In this document: piece after piece, positions 1 through 9,600 of the stretch
Position numbering within the stretch: position 1 is the first letter of the stretch
How the letters are laid out: the number at the start of each line of letters is the position of its first letter
DNA from: Effrenium voratum
Lineage: Eukaryota; Sar; Dinophyceae; Suessiales; Symbiodiniaceae
Length of the DNA: 64,000 nt
Direction: 5' to 3'
Assembly (NCBI GenBank): GCA_963377175.1
Contig: CAUJNA010003801.1
Location: 172,368 to 236,367 of the forward strand
The notes under the pieces: model-generated
What the model was told of the DNA's origin: nothing
What the model saw: only the letters and a program-made list of their open reading frames with translations
Database searches by the model: none
Made by a program: the position numbers and the translations under genes

Positions 1-766
1 CCCTACTCTCCACCTTCTGACGGATCTCGTCGGCGAAGTAATCCAGAAGCTCCGTGGGGGCGGGAACAATGGCCTGGATCATCAGGTCAGGGTCACTCCT
101 GGTCGGGAGGATAGGTCCTGCTCTGGTTCTCACTCCCATCTCCAGGAATCGGGCAATATCCCCGACTTTAGCGCACAGAGTAGCGACCGTGTTTCCGATC
201 CTGGGGGCGATATCTTCGCCTCTCCTGGCGCCAAGGATGACCACATTCTTCTTGATGGATTCTTCCTTCAGCTTCTCGAGGTTTCGCCGGGTGGCCTCAG
301 TGCCCTTCACCGCGCTGAGGCGAAGAACAGCAGGCTCTGGCTTGTCCGGTCGCACGAGCTGGCCGTCGGGAATCTGGTCAAAGATACGCAAGGCGGATTT
401 CACTGCTGGAACGTTCCTATACTGACCCGGCACGCTGTAAAAGGCGTAGGAGAGAGTGTCATGCGAAGATGTCTCCCAATACGTGTACTCCTCGGAATCA
501 CGCGGGTCGCCAACGACGCGACTCACGGCCCTCAGCTCGGCCAGAGCACGCTCCGCCTCGAACTGTGAGGTCATGGTCGTGGGCAGCATGGCCCTCTCCT
601 CCTCCGTGCAGTCGACGTATATGAACTGGCCGGTATGCAGGTCCCTGGGCGCGGCGAATGGCCCTGCAGTGTCGTGAACACCCAGCAGAGTGCTTCTCGC
701 CTCGGCCTGGCTAGGGAGTGCATCCGCAGGAGGATGGGCGGGCTTGGCAAGCTCCTTGGGGTTCGT
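1..766 (-). CDS. ORF X last visible segment, truncated by the window edge
   Basis: The minus frame is open from a stop at 767-769 to position 1 with no stop. It picks up from the previous segment near 766-711 by a +1 shift. The predicted protein is charged and helical, with Lys/Glu-rich stretches around 300-240. Nothing is recognised. The rest of the gene, and any 3' LTR of element 1, must lie outside the window. Confidence 0.5.
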
Positions 767-2010
767 TCATGTCAACGTCATCATCGGGTTTGTGACCTTC
801 TTTCTCCGCCTTTTTCCTGGACTCCTTGATCTCACGTGCTGTAGGACGTCGATAAGCCGGCCAGGGGATGCCCATGATTTTTTTTTCACCACGGGTAAAG
901 GCGGATTCATCTCTGCGAATGATAACTGCCCGATCCTCTCGTGATCCAGACATGGCCAAAGGGCCGCACATGGATCGGAAGATCTGCGCGACTGATTGCG
1001 CCAGGCAGTCCGGATACTCCCCTCTGAGCGCGGTGGTTCGCCATGTATCAGGGATGTTGGGCTCCAGCTTGTTGCCACGGTCGTCAACCCGATCAAGTTC
1101 ACCTACGATCTGGTGAAAGGGCAGCGAACCTAGCCGGGTCTTGCGGTGAGCGGCGTGGAGGCAGTCATAGAATGTCCTGATCTTCTGCAACCCAGCCACA
1201 GCACCGGCCACGTGCGAGTGGACGTGCCCCATCCTCCAGGCGGTCGCCAAAGCCATATCAAGGCCGGCACGGACCGCGGAGAGTTGAGAGTTAAGGTCAT
1301 AGGCGTTCATGTACTCTGCCGTCCAAAAGGCGTCATCCAAGGGGATGACCTCGCCATTCCGGGAATCGACCATCCCAAGTCGGGTTCCGTCGTGCACCAT
1401 TGCATCGCACCGAGTCCTGTTTGGGTACGAATTGGAATTCCCAAGCGGCTGCTTGGCTTTTCCGAAGATGCCGGTGTGGTGGTCGCCGGACTCGCCCTTT
1501 CGGGTTACGAACTTGGAGTCAATCTGATCACGAATCTCCGGTGGGCTCGGTTCTATCCGTGGCCTCCTTTCCGAAGTGGACATACTGGTGTTGCCTGGGG
1601 CCATGCACAGTGCATTTGTCCGCATATGCGTGGGCCCAGTCAACCAGTGTGGCACGCTTGGCCATTTCACGTTGCCCATGGCGATCACTGGCGATGGCAG
1701 CGTTCAGCGTCCTCGATTGATCACCCTGTTCTTTAGTCACCTGGTCCGAGTTCCTCGCCTTGTTTGCGTAGCTGGCCACGATCGGCTCGAAATTTTTCTC
1801 TCGAGCGGCGATGTGATGAAGTACAAGCTTGTCGGGCCGGGTGAATGCTTCGTCAAGGGGGATCGATCCTCTCTTCGGCTCCTTGTCCTCGCCATAGTAG
1901 TTGGGATTCCGTTCTTCGGGTTCCTCGAGGCCACCGTGTACCGGGTCCGTCGACTCTGTGGCGCTAGCCCGGACGACCCTATGTCGGATGATCTCCGCTG
2001 AGCTTTCCAC
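711..2010 (-). CDS. ORF X segments 4-5 with a repeated IPLDEAF motif
   Basis: Two overlapping open frames (2010-1528 and about 1570-711) carry similar-looking halves. One has SIPLDEAF near 1860, the other VIPLDDAF near 1340, each followed by an alpha-helical stretch. This suggests an internal duplication. Neither frame has an ATG start, so both are continuations of the longer chain. No function can be assigned. Confidence 0.45.
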
Positions 2011-3270
2011 GCCTCAAGCGTCTGAAAGGTCTCCTGCGAGTCAGGGTCAAAATACTCACCGTCGGGGGTGATGACATATCCCTCAACGGAGACCCCCGGG
2101 TCCCCGGTGGAGGTGCGGGCATCGGGGTCTACCTCATCGAACTCTGAGAGATCCTCCTTTGTCGGAAGCCCCCCCGATCCGGTGCTCCCCCCTACTTCCA
2201 TTGACGCAGCAGGATAGGAATCGACGTCTGGTACATCGTCAGTCGTCTGATCAAGGGCCTCCATGAGGTCCTCAAAATTCTCCACACCACTGAGGTCGAC
2301 CGGCCTGGCCACTGGCGCCGCGGGCGGCGCGCCTCCAGGGGCAGGGGTGGGGGCAGTGGCGGGGGCGGCCGGTTCTACCGGCGTGCCGCGCCAATATGCC
2401 TTCTCAGCGTCAACATCCATGTCGTCATCCTTCTCCTCGACGGTAGGGAGCGCGGGAACATCCTTCTTTTCACTGCCCGTTGGTTTCTTCAGCTCCTCAG
2501 CCTTCTTCTTGGCCGCCTCTGCAGCCTTGCGAGACGCCTCAGACGTAGCAAGGCGCGGGAAATTGCTCTCGTCCTTCCCGGGCGGAGTCAGCACAGATTT
2601 GGGCAATGGGCCCCCCCAACGGGGGGCCTTTGGTGGGTCAGCTGGCTCGGGAACCGGCGAACTTCCTCCGGAAGTGTGGGTATTCGGTGCCCGAGCGGGA
2701 GGGGCACCCTTGGCAGCCGTAGAACCGGGATCCGGCGATCTAGCTGGCATGCCACCCTTTGCGGGCACGGTAGGGACAGGGGCCTTGGGGACACTTCTAA
2801 TGTCAATGGCCCCCTTCGCCTTGGCCTTGCTGGGCGAGGCTTTCGGTGGCGAGACAGGGCGCGTCGGTGGCGGCTTCGTCTTCGGTGTGGGGCCTTTGGG
2901 CTCGGCCTGACGGGCTGGGGCCTTCGCTTCAGAGGGAGCCGCCACCTGTGCGGGGGGCGTCACCTCGGATGCCGCATCAGTCATCTCCACGTCATGCGAC
3001 TGGCCAGAGCTATCTGTCCCGGCGATCTTCGCTGACGAGGCGGCAGAGTAAGTCAGTGAATCATCCCAGACCTTAGTCTGCAGAATCCTCTCCGCCTTCA
3101 CCTTCGCGTCCTCGTCGGGCGGGTACATGGTCTTCTTGTACAGCAAGCCCAACGTTTTCGCAGCATTGGCCGTACTCATGACGCGGTGTAGCGTCCACGA
3201 GATGTCCACTGCCGCGCTGACGAGTGCCGGGAGCGCTAACGCAGCTCTGTACTTGTTCGCGGGGGTCGCC
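1737..3270 (-). CDS. ORF X segment with Ala/Pro/Lys-rich linker
   Basis: The frame is entered near 3270 from the preceding segment (about 3700-3270; IPIATLVEEATRL is typical of it). The first in-frame ATG is at 3179, but protein-like sequence precedes it. After a short globular part (about 3270-3010), about 250 residues are dominated by Ala, Pro, Lys and Gly, then the sequence turns acidic (Asp/Glu clusters around 2450-2100). This looks like a flexible linker between two folded parts. The frame changes again near 2000. Confidence 0.45.
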
Positions 3271-3640
3271 CCAAAAAGCGAAATCCGCAGGAACCACGAT
3301 CAGGTTCCTCTTCATCGCTGCCCTGATGAAGGTCGTGATGACGCCGAGCATGTTTGTATTACGTGCGGGCTGAAGCCACGACGCAACCGAAATGAGGATC
3401 ACCACATTCGATCCAGCCCTCCTCACGGACTCAAGCCTTTCCAGGGTGAGGTGGATGAGGGTCTGCGCGTTGCTCTTGATGACCGACACCTGCTTTTTCT
3501 CATCCCAATCGGCCAGGTCATGGAGGCGGGTCGCAAAGATGCAGGTGTCATACTCCATGGCCTCTCTTCCAACCGCTTTCTCGCGGTCATGAATGAGCCG
3601 TGTGGCCTCTTCGACCAGGGTGGCGATGGGGATGTGGTAA

Positions 3641-5065
3641 TCATGATCCCCATATGGGCAGTGGAACTGGACCTTCACTATCAGTGGACCGGAGAATGTC
3701 CAATTGCGCACTGAATTCGTCCGCCGTGATGTATGAGCCCTTCTTGGTCTTCCCGCGCGATGCAAAGCAAAGATCGTAGAAGACAAGCACCTGGGCGTTG
3801 GCCTTGATCGTTGGCTCCTCCAGATATGTGGGAGGCCCCCATCCCGCCGCCATTGCGGCGAGGATACCAGTGATTCCGGTTGTGCTCATAGGCAGGAGGC
3901 CCTTCAACACCGACGGTATGGTCGGAACATCAGAATCGATGCATGTGAGGGCGAACTCCGGGAATACGGTCAGGATGACGTTCCTGAACATTTGGTTTCC
4001 CCAACCCATCCACTCTTTTTCGAGGGCGTTCTGGTCATACGTAGTCAGGTGAGAGGTCTTGGGCCTGCTCAGGCTAGGAAGCACATCACTCTCGGGGTTC
4101 GTGATCCACTCCTGTTTGTACTTTCCGATCATCTTGTCGATGTCAAGGAATATGGTAGATGGCGCCAGATGCTCTTCCATGATGTAACCCGGATATTTCG
4201 GGTACTCATTTTCAAGTGCAAATGGGATCGATGACCCAGCCTCCTGCACCTTCACAGCGTAGGTGTTGCTGACAAGGCGATGCCTGGCGAACTCCGGGCT
4301 GAATCCACCAGTCTTCGTAGGGGTGCTAGGAGCAGCCAATCGCTCCAGTTCGCGCTTGGTCGCGCCGATCTCCCCGATGGCATTAGGCTGAAAGAAGGCG
4401 CGCTTCCTCCAGGAGAGCGATGGAGAGCAGGGGTTAACCTCAATGTAAGGGTTGAACCGTTGCAACTCACTGTCTCCATTCGAGTAACACGTGGAGAACC
4501 CCTCACCACCCGTGATCAACTCCAGGTCATGGGAGAACTTGATGGCGAGAGCGAAGATAGGTGCCCGAGCCAACATGAGACGCCGCGTTTTGTCCCCGCG
4601 GGGGTTGTCGCCGTTGGCAGCGTCCACGGGGAGCATGAAGGATAGGTGGGCCCAGATTCCTTGGCCGTAGTGCGCCCACGGGGTGTACCCGAGCGCTTGG
4701 CTGTAGATCAGCGACGTCCAAATCCCGAGCTTGTCCTCGGACTCGGAACTCACCACTTCTTCATGGGCGATGGAGGCCCAGAGGGAGAATTGGCTGAGTC
4801 CGTGAGCCCAGAGCTTGTTCTCAATGCTCCCCTGCTGCCAGTGGTTCCAATTCGGGGATTCCGCATCAATGATGGACGAGAGAGAAGGTACGATCCAGTA
4901 CCCCTCGCCGGCCGTGATGCCGTTGTCGTGGGCCACGTTGGTCACCCCGGGGGTGGCGAGCCTCTCAACCTTTTCCCACAGGAAGAATTGGTCAAGCACG
5001 GTAGCGACCTTCAGCTCAGAGGTCATGTGCTCCGCAAATGCACCAAACCCGCCGTAGGCCTCCAT
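3641..5065 (-). CDS. ORF X segment 2 (474 residues, unknown)
   Basis: Open for 474 codons from ATG 5065, beginning MEAYGGFGAF. Trp- and Pro-rich globular sequence, with no cysteine cluster, no transmembrane run and no catalytic motif I know. It has the look of a structural protein such as a capsid, but that is only an impression from composition. Its frame stops at 3641, while the +1 frame has been open since before that, so the protein appears to continue into the next segment. Confidence 0.45.
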   Translation of the reverse strand: MEAYGGFGAFAEHMTSELKVATVLDQFFLWEKVERLATPGVTNVAHDNGITAGEGYWIVPSLSSIIDAESPNWNHWQQGSIENKLWAHGLSQFSLWASIAHEEVVSSESEDKLGIWTSLIYSQALGYTPWAHYGQGIWAHLSFMLPVDAANGDNPRGDKTRRLMLARAPIFALAIKFSHDLELITGGEGFSTCYSNGDSELQRFNPYIEVNPCSPSLSWRKRAFFQPNAIGEIGATKRELERLAAPSTPTKTGGFSPEFARHRLVSNTYAVKVQEAGSSIPFALENEYPKYPGYIMEEHLAPSTIFLDIDKMIGKYKQEWITNPESDVLPSLSRPKTSHLTTYDQNALEKEWMGWGNQMFRNVILTVFPEFALTCIDSDVPTIPSVLKGLLPMSTTGITGILAAMAAGWGPPTYLEEPTIKANAQVLVFYDLCFASRGKTKKGSYITADEFSAQLDILRSTDSEGPVPLPIWGS

Positions 5066-5927
5066 AGATATGGTCGATCGATCTGCTAGCGGCCCTGTCC
5101 TGACACATGTTGATGATGTCCTCCAAGGTTCTATCCTTAATGAGGGAGATGCCGTCAACAACGATCTCTGGGGGTACAAACATAGCAAGGGGGCGCATCT
5201 GTAGCCACTTTCTCACTATGGAGGGCTCGTACTGAGTGAAGCTGCTGATGCCTCCCGTGTGTTGGGAACGACGCGGATCAGCCATGTCATAGCAGTCGTG
5301 CGTGAAGCCGACGTAGCTTCTGTACTGGTTCTGCCTGACCGCCGAGTACTCAGTCCTCCATCTTTTCTTCAATTCCCCGTCGGCGTTCGTGATGGACGAA
5401 GACCACCCTCCTCCGGATGGTCGACCGCAGGGGTATACTGCCGGGTCGACGTCATTCGCCTCATCAATCCCGAGCGGCGCTATGCGGGCATCAGGGATGT
5501 AATGGGTGGCAGAGCCACGGACAGGGATCGCATCGCACAGAACTGCCGCAGCTGTCAGGGCATTGTGCTCGGTTGCGACAAAACCAGAATCCTTGAGCAG
5601 GGCGACGATGTTACCTCTTCGGTAATTTAGGATCTTGGTCCTAACATCCTCGGGAAAGGAATCGTAACTGTCGCACTTGACGAGACCATTGATCATAGTC
5701 TCCACCTGCTCTCCGGTGATCACATCGCTCAAACGGGCAGCCTTTAAAGCCGCACGACCGTTAAGCTTGGAAACCCAGCCGTTGAAGCTGTTTTGCAGGA
5801 TGTTGGCCACGGCTTTGACGCGGCCGGTGACAGTGTAGGGAAACCGCAACGAGGATGCGCTGCGAGGTGTGGGGAGGCTTTTCTCAGCCCCAGCCCTTGC
5901 GATCGACCCGCTCTCCGCGGAAGCCAT
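5016..5927 (-). CDS. ORF X segment 1 (N-terminal 303 residues)
   Basis: Starts at an ATG (5927), reading MASAESGS, and runs 303 codons to a stop at 5016. The longer open frame upstream starts at a non-ATG codon and looks like leader sequence. No known domain is visible. The segment looks globular and mostly soluble, with no signal peptide or membrane helix. The first ORF in the gag region (18,579) also begins MAS, which may be chance. The next segment overlaps it by about 50 nt and could in principle restart at ATG 5065, so a natural overlapping pair is an alternative to an indel. Confidence 0.5.
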   Translation of the reverse strand: MASAESGSIARAGAEKSLPTPRSASSLRFPYTVTGRVKAVANILQNSFNGWVSKLNGRAALKAARLSDVITGEQVETMINGLVKCDSYDSFPEDVRTKILNYRRGNIVALLKDSGFVATEHNALTAAAVLCDAIPVRGSATHYIPDARIAPLGIDEANDVDPAVYPCGRPSGGGWSSSITNADGELKKRWRTEYSAVRQNQYRSYVGFTHDCYDMADPRRSQHTGGISSFTQYEPSIVRKWLQMRPLAMFVPPEIVVDGISLIKDRTLEDIINMCQDRAASRSIDHIYGGLRRVWCICGAHDL

Positions 5928-6160
5928 ATCACAGAACTCGCATTGATGCAGCGGAAGTAGGAAGTGGTTCAAGGCGACCGCCGGCGGCGGTGCAGGAAGG
6001 CGATGGAGATCACCAATGGCCGCACAGCAGCGGTGCGTGAAGGTGGTGAAGATCACCAGCAGCCGACCGGCGGCCAAGGCCGGGGTGGAAAGTCCGTCTA
6101 GGACACGTCACCCGGGCCAGGGAATGTCGCAGCAGCGGCCCAGAGCGCGAGGCGGGGCGG

Positions 6161-6517
6161 CTACGTGCAACACTCAGGTTCACACAAATAAATGAGGTAG
6201 AGAAGCTCAATTTGATCAAATGAGGAATCATACACATTCTCAAGATCGACAGTACCATCAAGAATAAATAAAAAGTCAAAGCCCCGCGTGTAGGGGAAGT
6301 TCCCTAAGGTCCTGATGTGATCAGTAATGTACGTCACTTGCCGATGTCGATTTCCGAGGAAGTCGTAGTCAGCTGGGAGAGCCAAAAAGCGGCATGTAAT
6401 ACGCTTAGAATCATCCCATACTGCATGGCGAGCAACATGTGTGCAATGGTTCAAAAAAAAAAGAAGTGCCGGAACTTCCTGATCTTGGACCAATCCCTTT
6501 TGCAGGAATCCGGGCAT
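6161..6517 (-). CDS. Small ORF between pol and ORF X (118 residues)
   Basis: An ATG-started frame of 118 codons in the 760-bp gap between the pol stop and the ATG of ORF X. The product would be rich in aromatic and hydrophobic residues and ends in a Cys pair. I recognise no domain. The rest of the gap (6518-6691 and 5928-6160) shows no other gene. It could be a chance ORF. Confidence 0.25.
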   Translation of the reverse strand: MPGFLQKGLVQDQEVPALLFFLNHCTHVARHAVWDDSKRITCRFLALPADYDFLGNRHRQVTYITDHIRTLGNFPYTRGFDFLFILDGTVDLENVYDSSFDQIELLYLIYLCEPECCT

Positions 6518-6547
6518 GAAGGAAAAATATTGAAGATGGCAAAATTA

Positions 6548-6563
6548 TCTCTTTTTCCTTTTC
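6548..6563 (-). other. Possible polypurine tract of element 1
   Basis: On the minus strand a 16-nt all-purine run (GAAAAGGAAAAAGAGA) lies about 130 nt after the pol stop, where a plus-strand primer would be expected if pol were the last gene. It is not followed by a TG-started LTR, and I see no matching sequence upstream of gag, so the call is weak. Confidence 0.25.
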
Positions 6564-6691
6564 ACCCAGGATACGTAGAGATCCCTCCGGTACCTCCATC
6601 ATCGAGATCGATTTTTACGACTCTGTGCCCGCGCTGAGGGGGCAGGAGTGGCAACACAGAGGAGTCAATGACGACGGTCAGGCTGTCATTC

Positions 6692-9600
6692 TCAGACTCT
6701 CGTTGATTGAAATCCTGCAATCTGAGATGTTGGCGTCGTTGATGAAGGCGTTGAACTTTGAGTCATGATCGGATTCAATGCGAACCCCCCTGATTGGTGG
6801 AAGAGCAGGAGCGGCAGGGGGAATATGCACGGGTTGGGTGGGGTGGGAGAGATATGATTGCAGAAACCCTGCTTGAACATCCCAAGGGTGTGGAGATTTT
6901 TGCTCCATACGATCTTGTCGACACACGCCTTGGTGAGGATGTCGGCCCCCTGATAGTCCGAAGGGCATGCTACGAAACGGAATATCTTGTCATTATATCG
7001 CTCATTGAGCCACGCGATATCAACCCGTTGGGTACGTGACATGTACCGCATGTTCGGGTTGTTGCCTGTGACGATTATTCTGCAAGCAGCTTCATTGTCC
7101 TCAAGGACGCTGATGGGTTGTGGGATCGAAGCGTCATATTTGATTTTGCACTTACACACGATCGAGTCAGAGGAGCCGTGACCGATGGCAAAGTGCCAGA
7201 GAGCGGCGAGCATCATGGCCTCCTTAGAAATGCCGTGATCGAGGGCGACAATTTCGGCCTCGGGAGTAGACTTCGAAACAGATGTCTGTTTCTTGCTCAC
7301 GGCGGTGATGGGCATGTAGGTGCGGGGGCCAACGAGGCACACGAGGACCCCGGACGTGCTTTTTGCGTCGGTTCGATCACCGGCGAGATCAGCATCGCAG
7401 TAGGTGACGACTTCAATCATATCAGATCGATCGCCAACACATCCATAGAGGTGTAACTCAATGGTGGGGTTAATGTATGACACGAGCCGGTGAAGCTTCT
7501 TGTCGCACAATTGGTTCCACTTCGTGATTCTGCTGGCAAGCGCTTGCACAGGTCGGATTAAATCATATCGGCCCATTCGAGCACCATACAGGATCTTCAT
7601 TAAGACTTGTGCTGCTGCGTCGCCAAGGACGCCAGGCCTGGCAGAGATAATCTCGATGTCTTCTTTCTGGTCGACGAGTTTGTCAAACTCCGGGTTTACC
7701 GGGTTCTCGTCAAATTCGGGCTTGCTCTCGTCGAGGAACGGGGTCTCGACAGTCTGGAGAGCCTTGGGAAATTTCGATTGGCATAGTTCGAGGTAACGTT
7801 CAACACATGCCCGCATGAAGCAAGATTCGTTGTATTTGATGAGGTTGATCTTGACTTTGCCGCGACATGCGTCGGCAGCAGGTCTTCGGTCCGGCCCAAA
7901 ACGCATCTCGGGTATAGGCTTTGAGGGAGGATGTCCAACCGTCCAAGCAGTTCTTGGATCGAAGGGCCCATCAACGGTGGCTGATCTGAATTCGTGTTCA
8001 CAGCCGAGATATTCCATGAGAGGACGGGGCTCCTCCATGTTGATGACGGAACCTATGAGTCTCCATCCCTCGGCGAGGTTGGCCGATGGGCCACTTTGCT
8101 TGAAATCGTCAACATAGACGACGAGAAAGGGCCAATCGGGAATGGGCACGAAGCCAACCTTTTTAAGTTGGGTCTCGCAGTGCTGTTCCCAGAAACCTCC
8201 AGCGTCAGGATGTCCATAGAGCGCAAGAACAAGGGGGCATACTGGGTCCTGCATGGTCTCCCACTCCTTCGGCCATTGGTCACGGGGAAGGCGTATCCAG
8301 GTCTTGGTTCCGCCGAGCAACGCCTGCGTATACGCGGATTCTCCGTCGCTAACCTCAAGCGAGTTTCCTGGCAGTAGTCCGTATGCGTCAGCAACCTTTC
8401 CCGCCGCCATGGTGGCAGGGCACGAAGTGATTTCGGAAAACAGTGCCCAGGCATTGGATTCGTCTCTAACATGACACCCCTCGAAGACAACACGGCCCTT
8501 GAACTTCCTGTTCGGGTCATCCTCGCCGAGTTCGTGATTCTTTTCGACGCATATGTCAAAGATTCGGCCGACATGAACTTTGGTCCCTTCTCGTTTTGCC
8601 TCAGCAGCGACGTCACGCCACTCACGCACCCTGGACTGGTCCCAACAGCCAAGATCCCTAAGCTTCTTCCACTCCTTTTCTAGGGCGGCAAAGGCCTTGG
8701 GATTGAGCTTTGCCTCCTTCCGAGGCACAGGGCGAGCAACGCAGGCGCTGAACGGAGGAAGCCCGAGAAATGGACTGTGACCGGATCCATCGGCCCCACG
8801 AGGCATGGCAAACCACTCGGTGTTTCCAGTGGAGGACCACAAATGTGAGGGGAAAGTAGCAGATGCAGCGGGGGCACCTTTGTCAGTGCTGCCGAATCCT
8901 TGCCCCCCTCTTTCGGTGGCACGCGGCTTTTGCACGCATATGACGGGCTCAAGAATAGAGACACGCTCAAGAATGAGTTGCGCGATTTTGTCTCTGTTTT
9001 TGATGAGGAAGTCGCTGTGTGAATGGTTGAAGATTACAACCTTGATCTCTCCGGTATAGTCGGGGTCAATAACGCCGGCCCCGATGTCAATCATGTGCTT
9101 GGCCGCAAGGCCAGAGCGGGGGGCTATTCTCCCGTAGACCCCCTCGGGAATGGTGATGGCGAAGCCGGTCCCGATGGTGGCTTTGTCGCCAGGAACTTTG
9201 TGGTCATCGGCCGAGCGAACATCCAGACCAACGCTTTCAGGAGTCCCGCGATTAGGGACAGTGACCCCTTCCCAAAGAGGGTGGATGTAGAGTGCATGGG
9301 GGTCCCTCTTCCATGCAGCACGGTTGTTGGGCTCGGCGACAGCGACAGGAATCGTAGACCTCTCAGTCCTCCCTTTGTACCAGGACTTGATGATTGTCTG
9401 GCACATCTGCTTCGGATAGAGGGCAGTGAGCGGAGTGAGGGATCCCTCAATCCTGGCGTGCGCAAACCCCTTTTCATGGTGACATGTTCGGCCCCCAAGC
9501 GCGGCGGCGAGGTCGGAAGAGTTCGTGGCGATTCTCCACTGCTTCCGGATGGGCGTCCCGTTTTTGTCCTTCATTCCGAAGTCGCATCCGTCAATATTGA

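Larger units (their letters stand above)
1..5927 (-). pseudogene. ORF X: giant reading frame downstream of pol, broken by about six frameshifts
   Basis: I do not recognise this protein. From an ATG at 5927 the minus strand carries protein-like sequence to the left edge, about 1,970 codons, but the open frame changes about six times: near 5065-5016, 3700-3641, 3270, 2010-1990, 1570-1530 and 766-711. The downstream segments start without ATG, except for an in-frame Met at 5065, so they read as one frame cut by indels and not as separate genes. One switch, near 3270, lies in runs of T, G and C. Five of the six are +1 shifts. The same strand and close spacing behind pol suggest a third ORF of element 1. 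The contrast with the intact 2,239-codon pol means either relaxed selection here or a separate, older unit. No polymerase, protease or integrase motif is visible. Confidence 0.6.

Noticed and set aside
7118..7456. Independent gene on the plus strand in the RNase H region
   Set aside because: Exactly antisense to conserved RNase H motifs and without any family resemblance.
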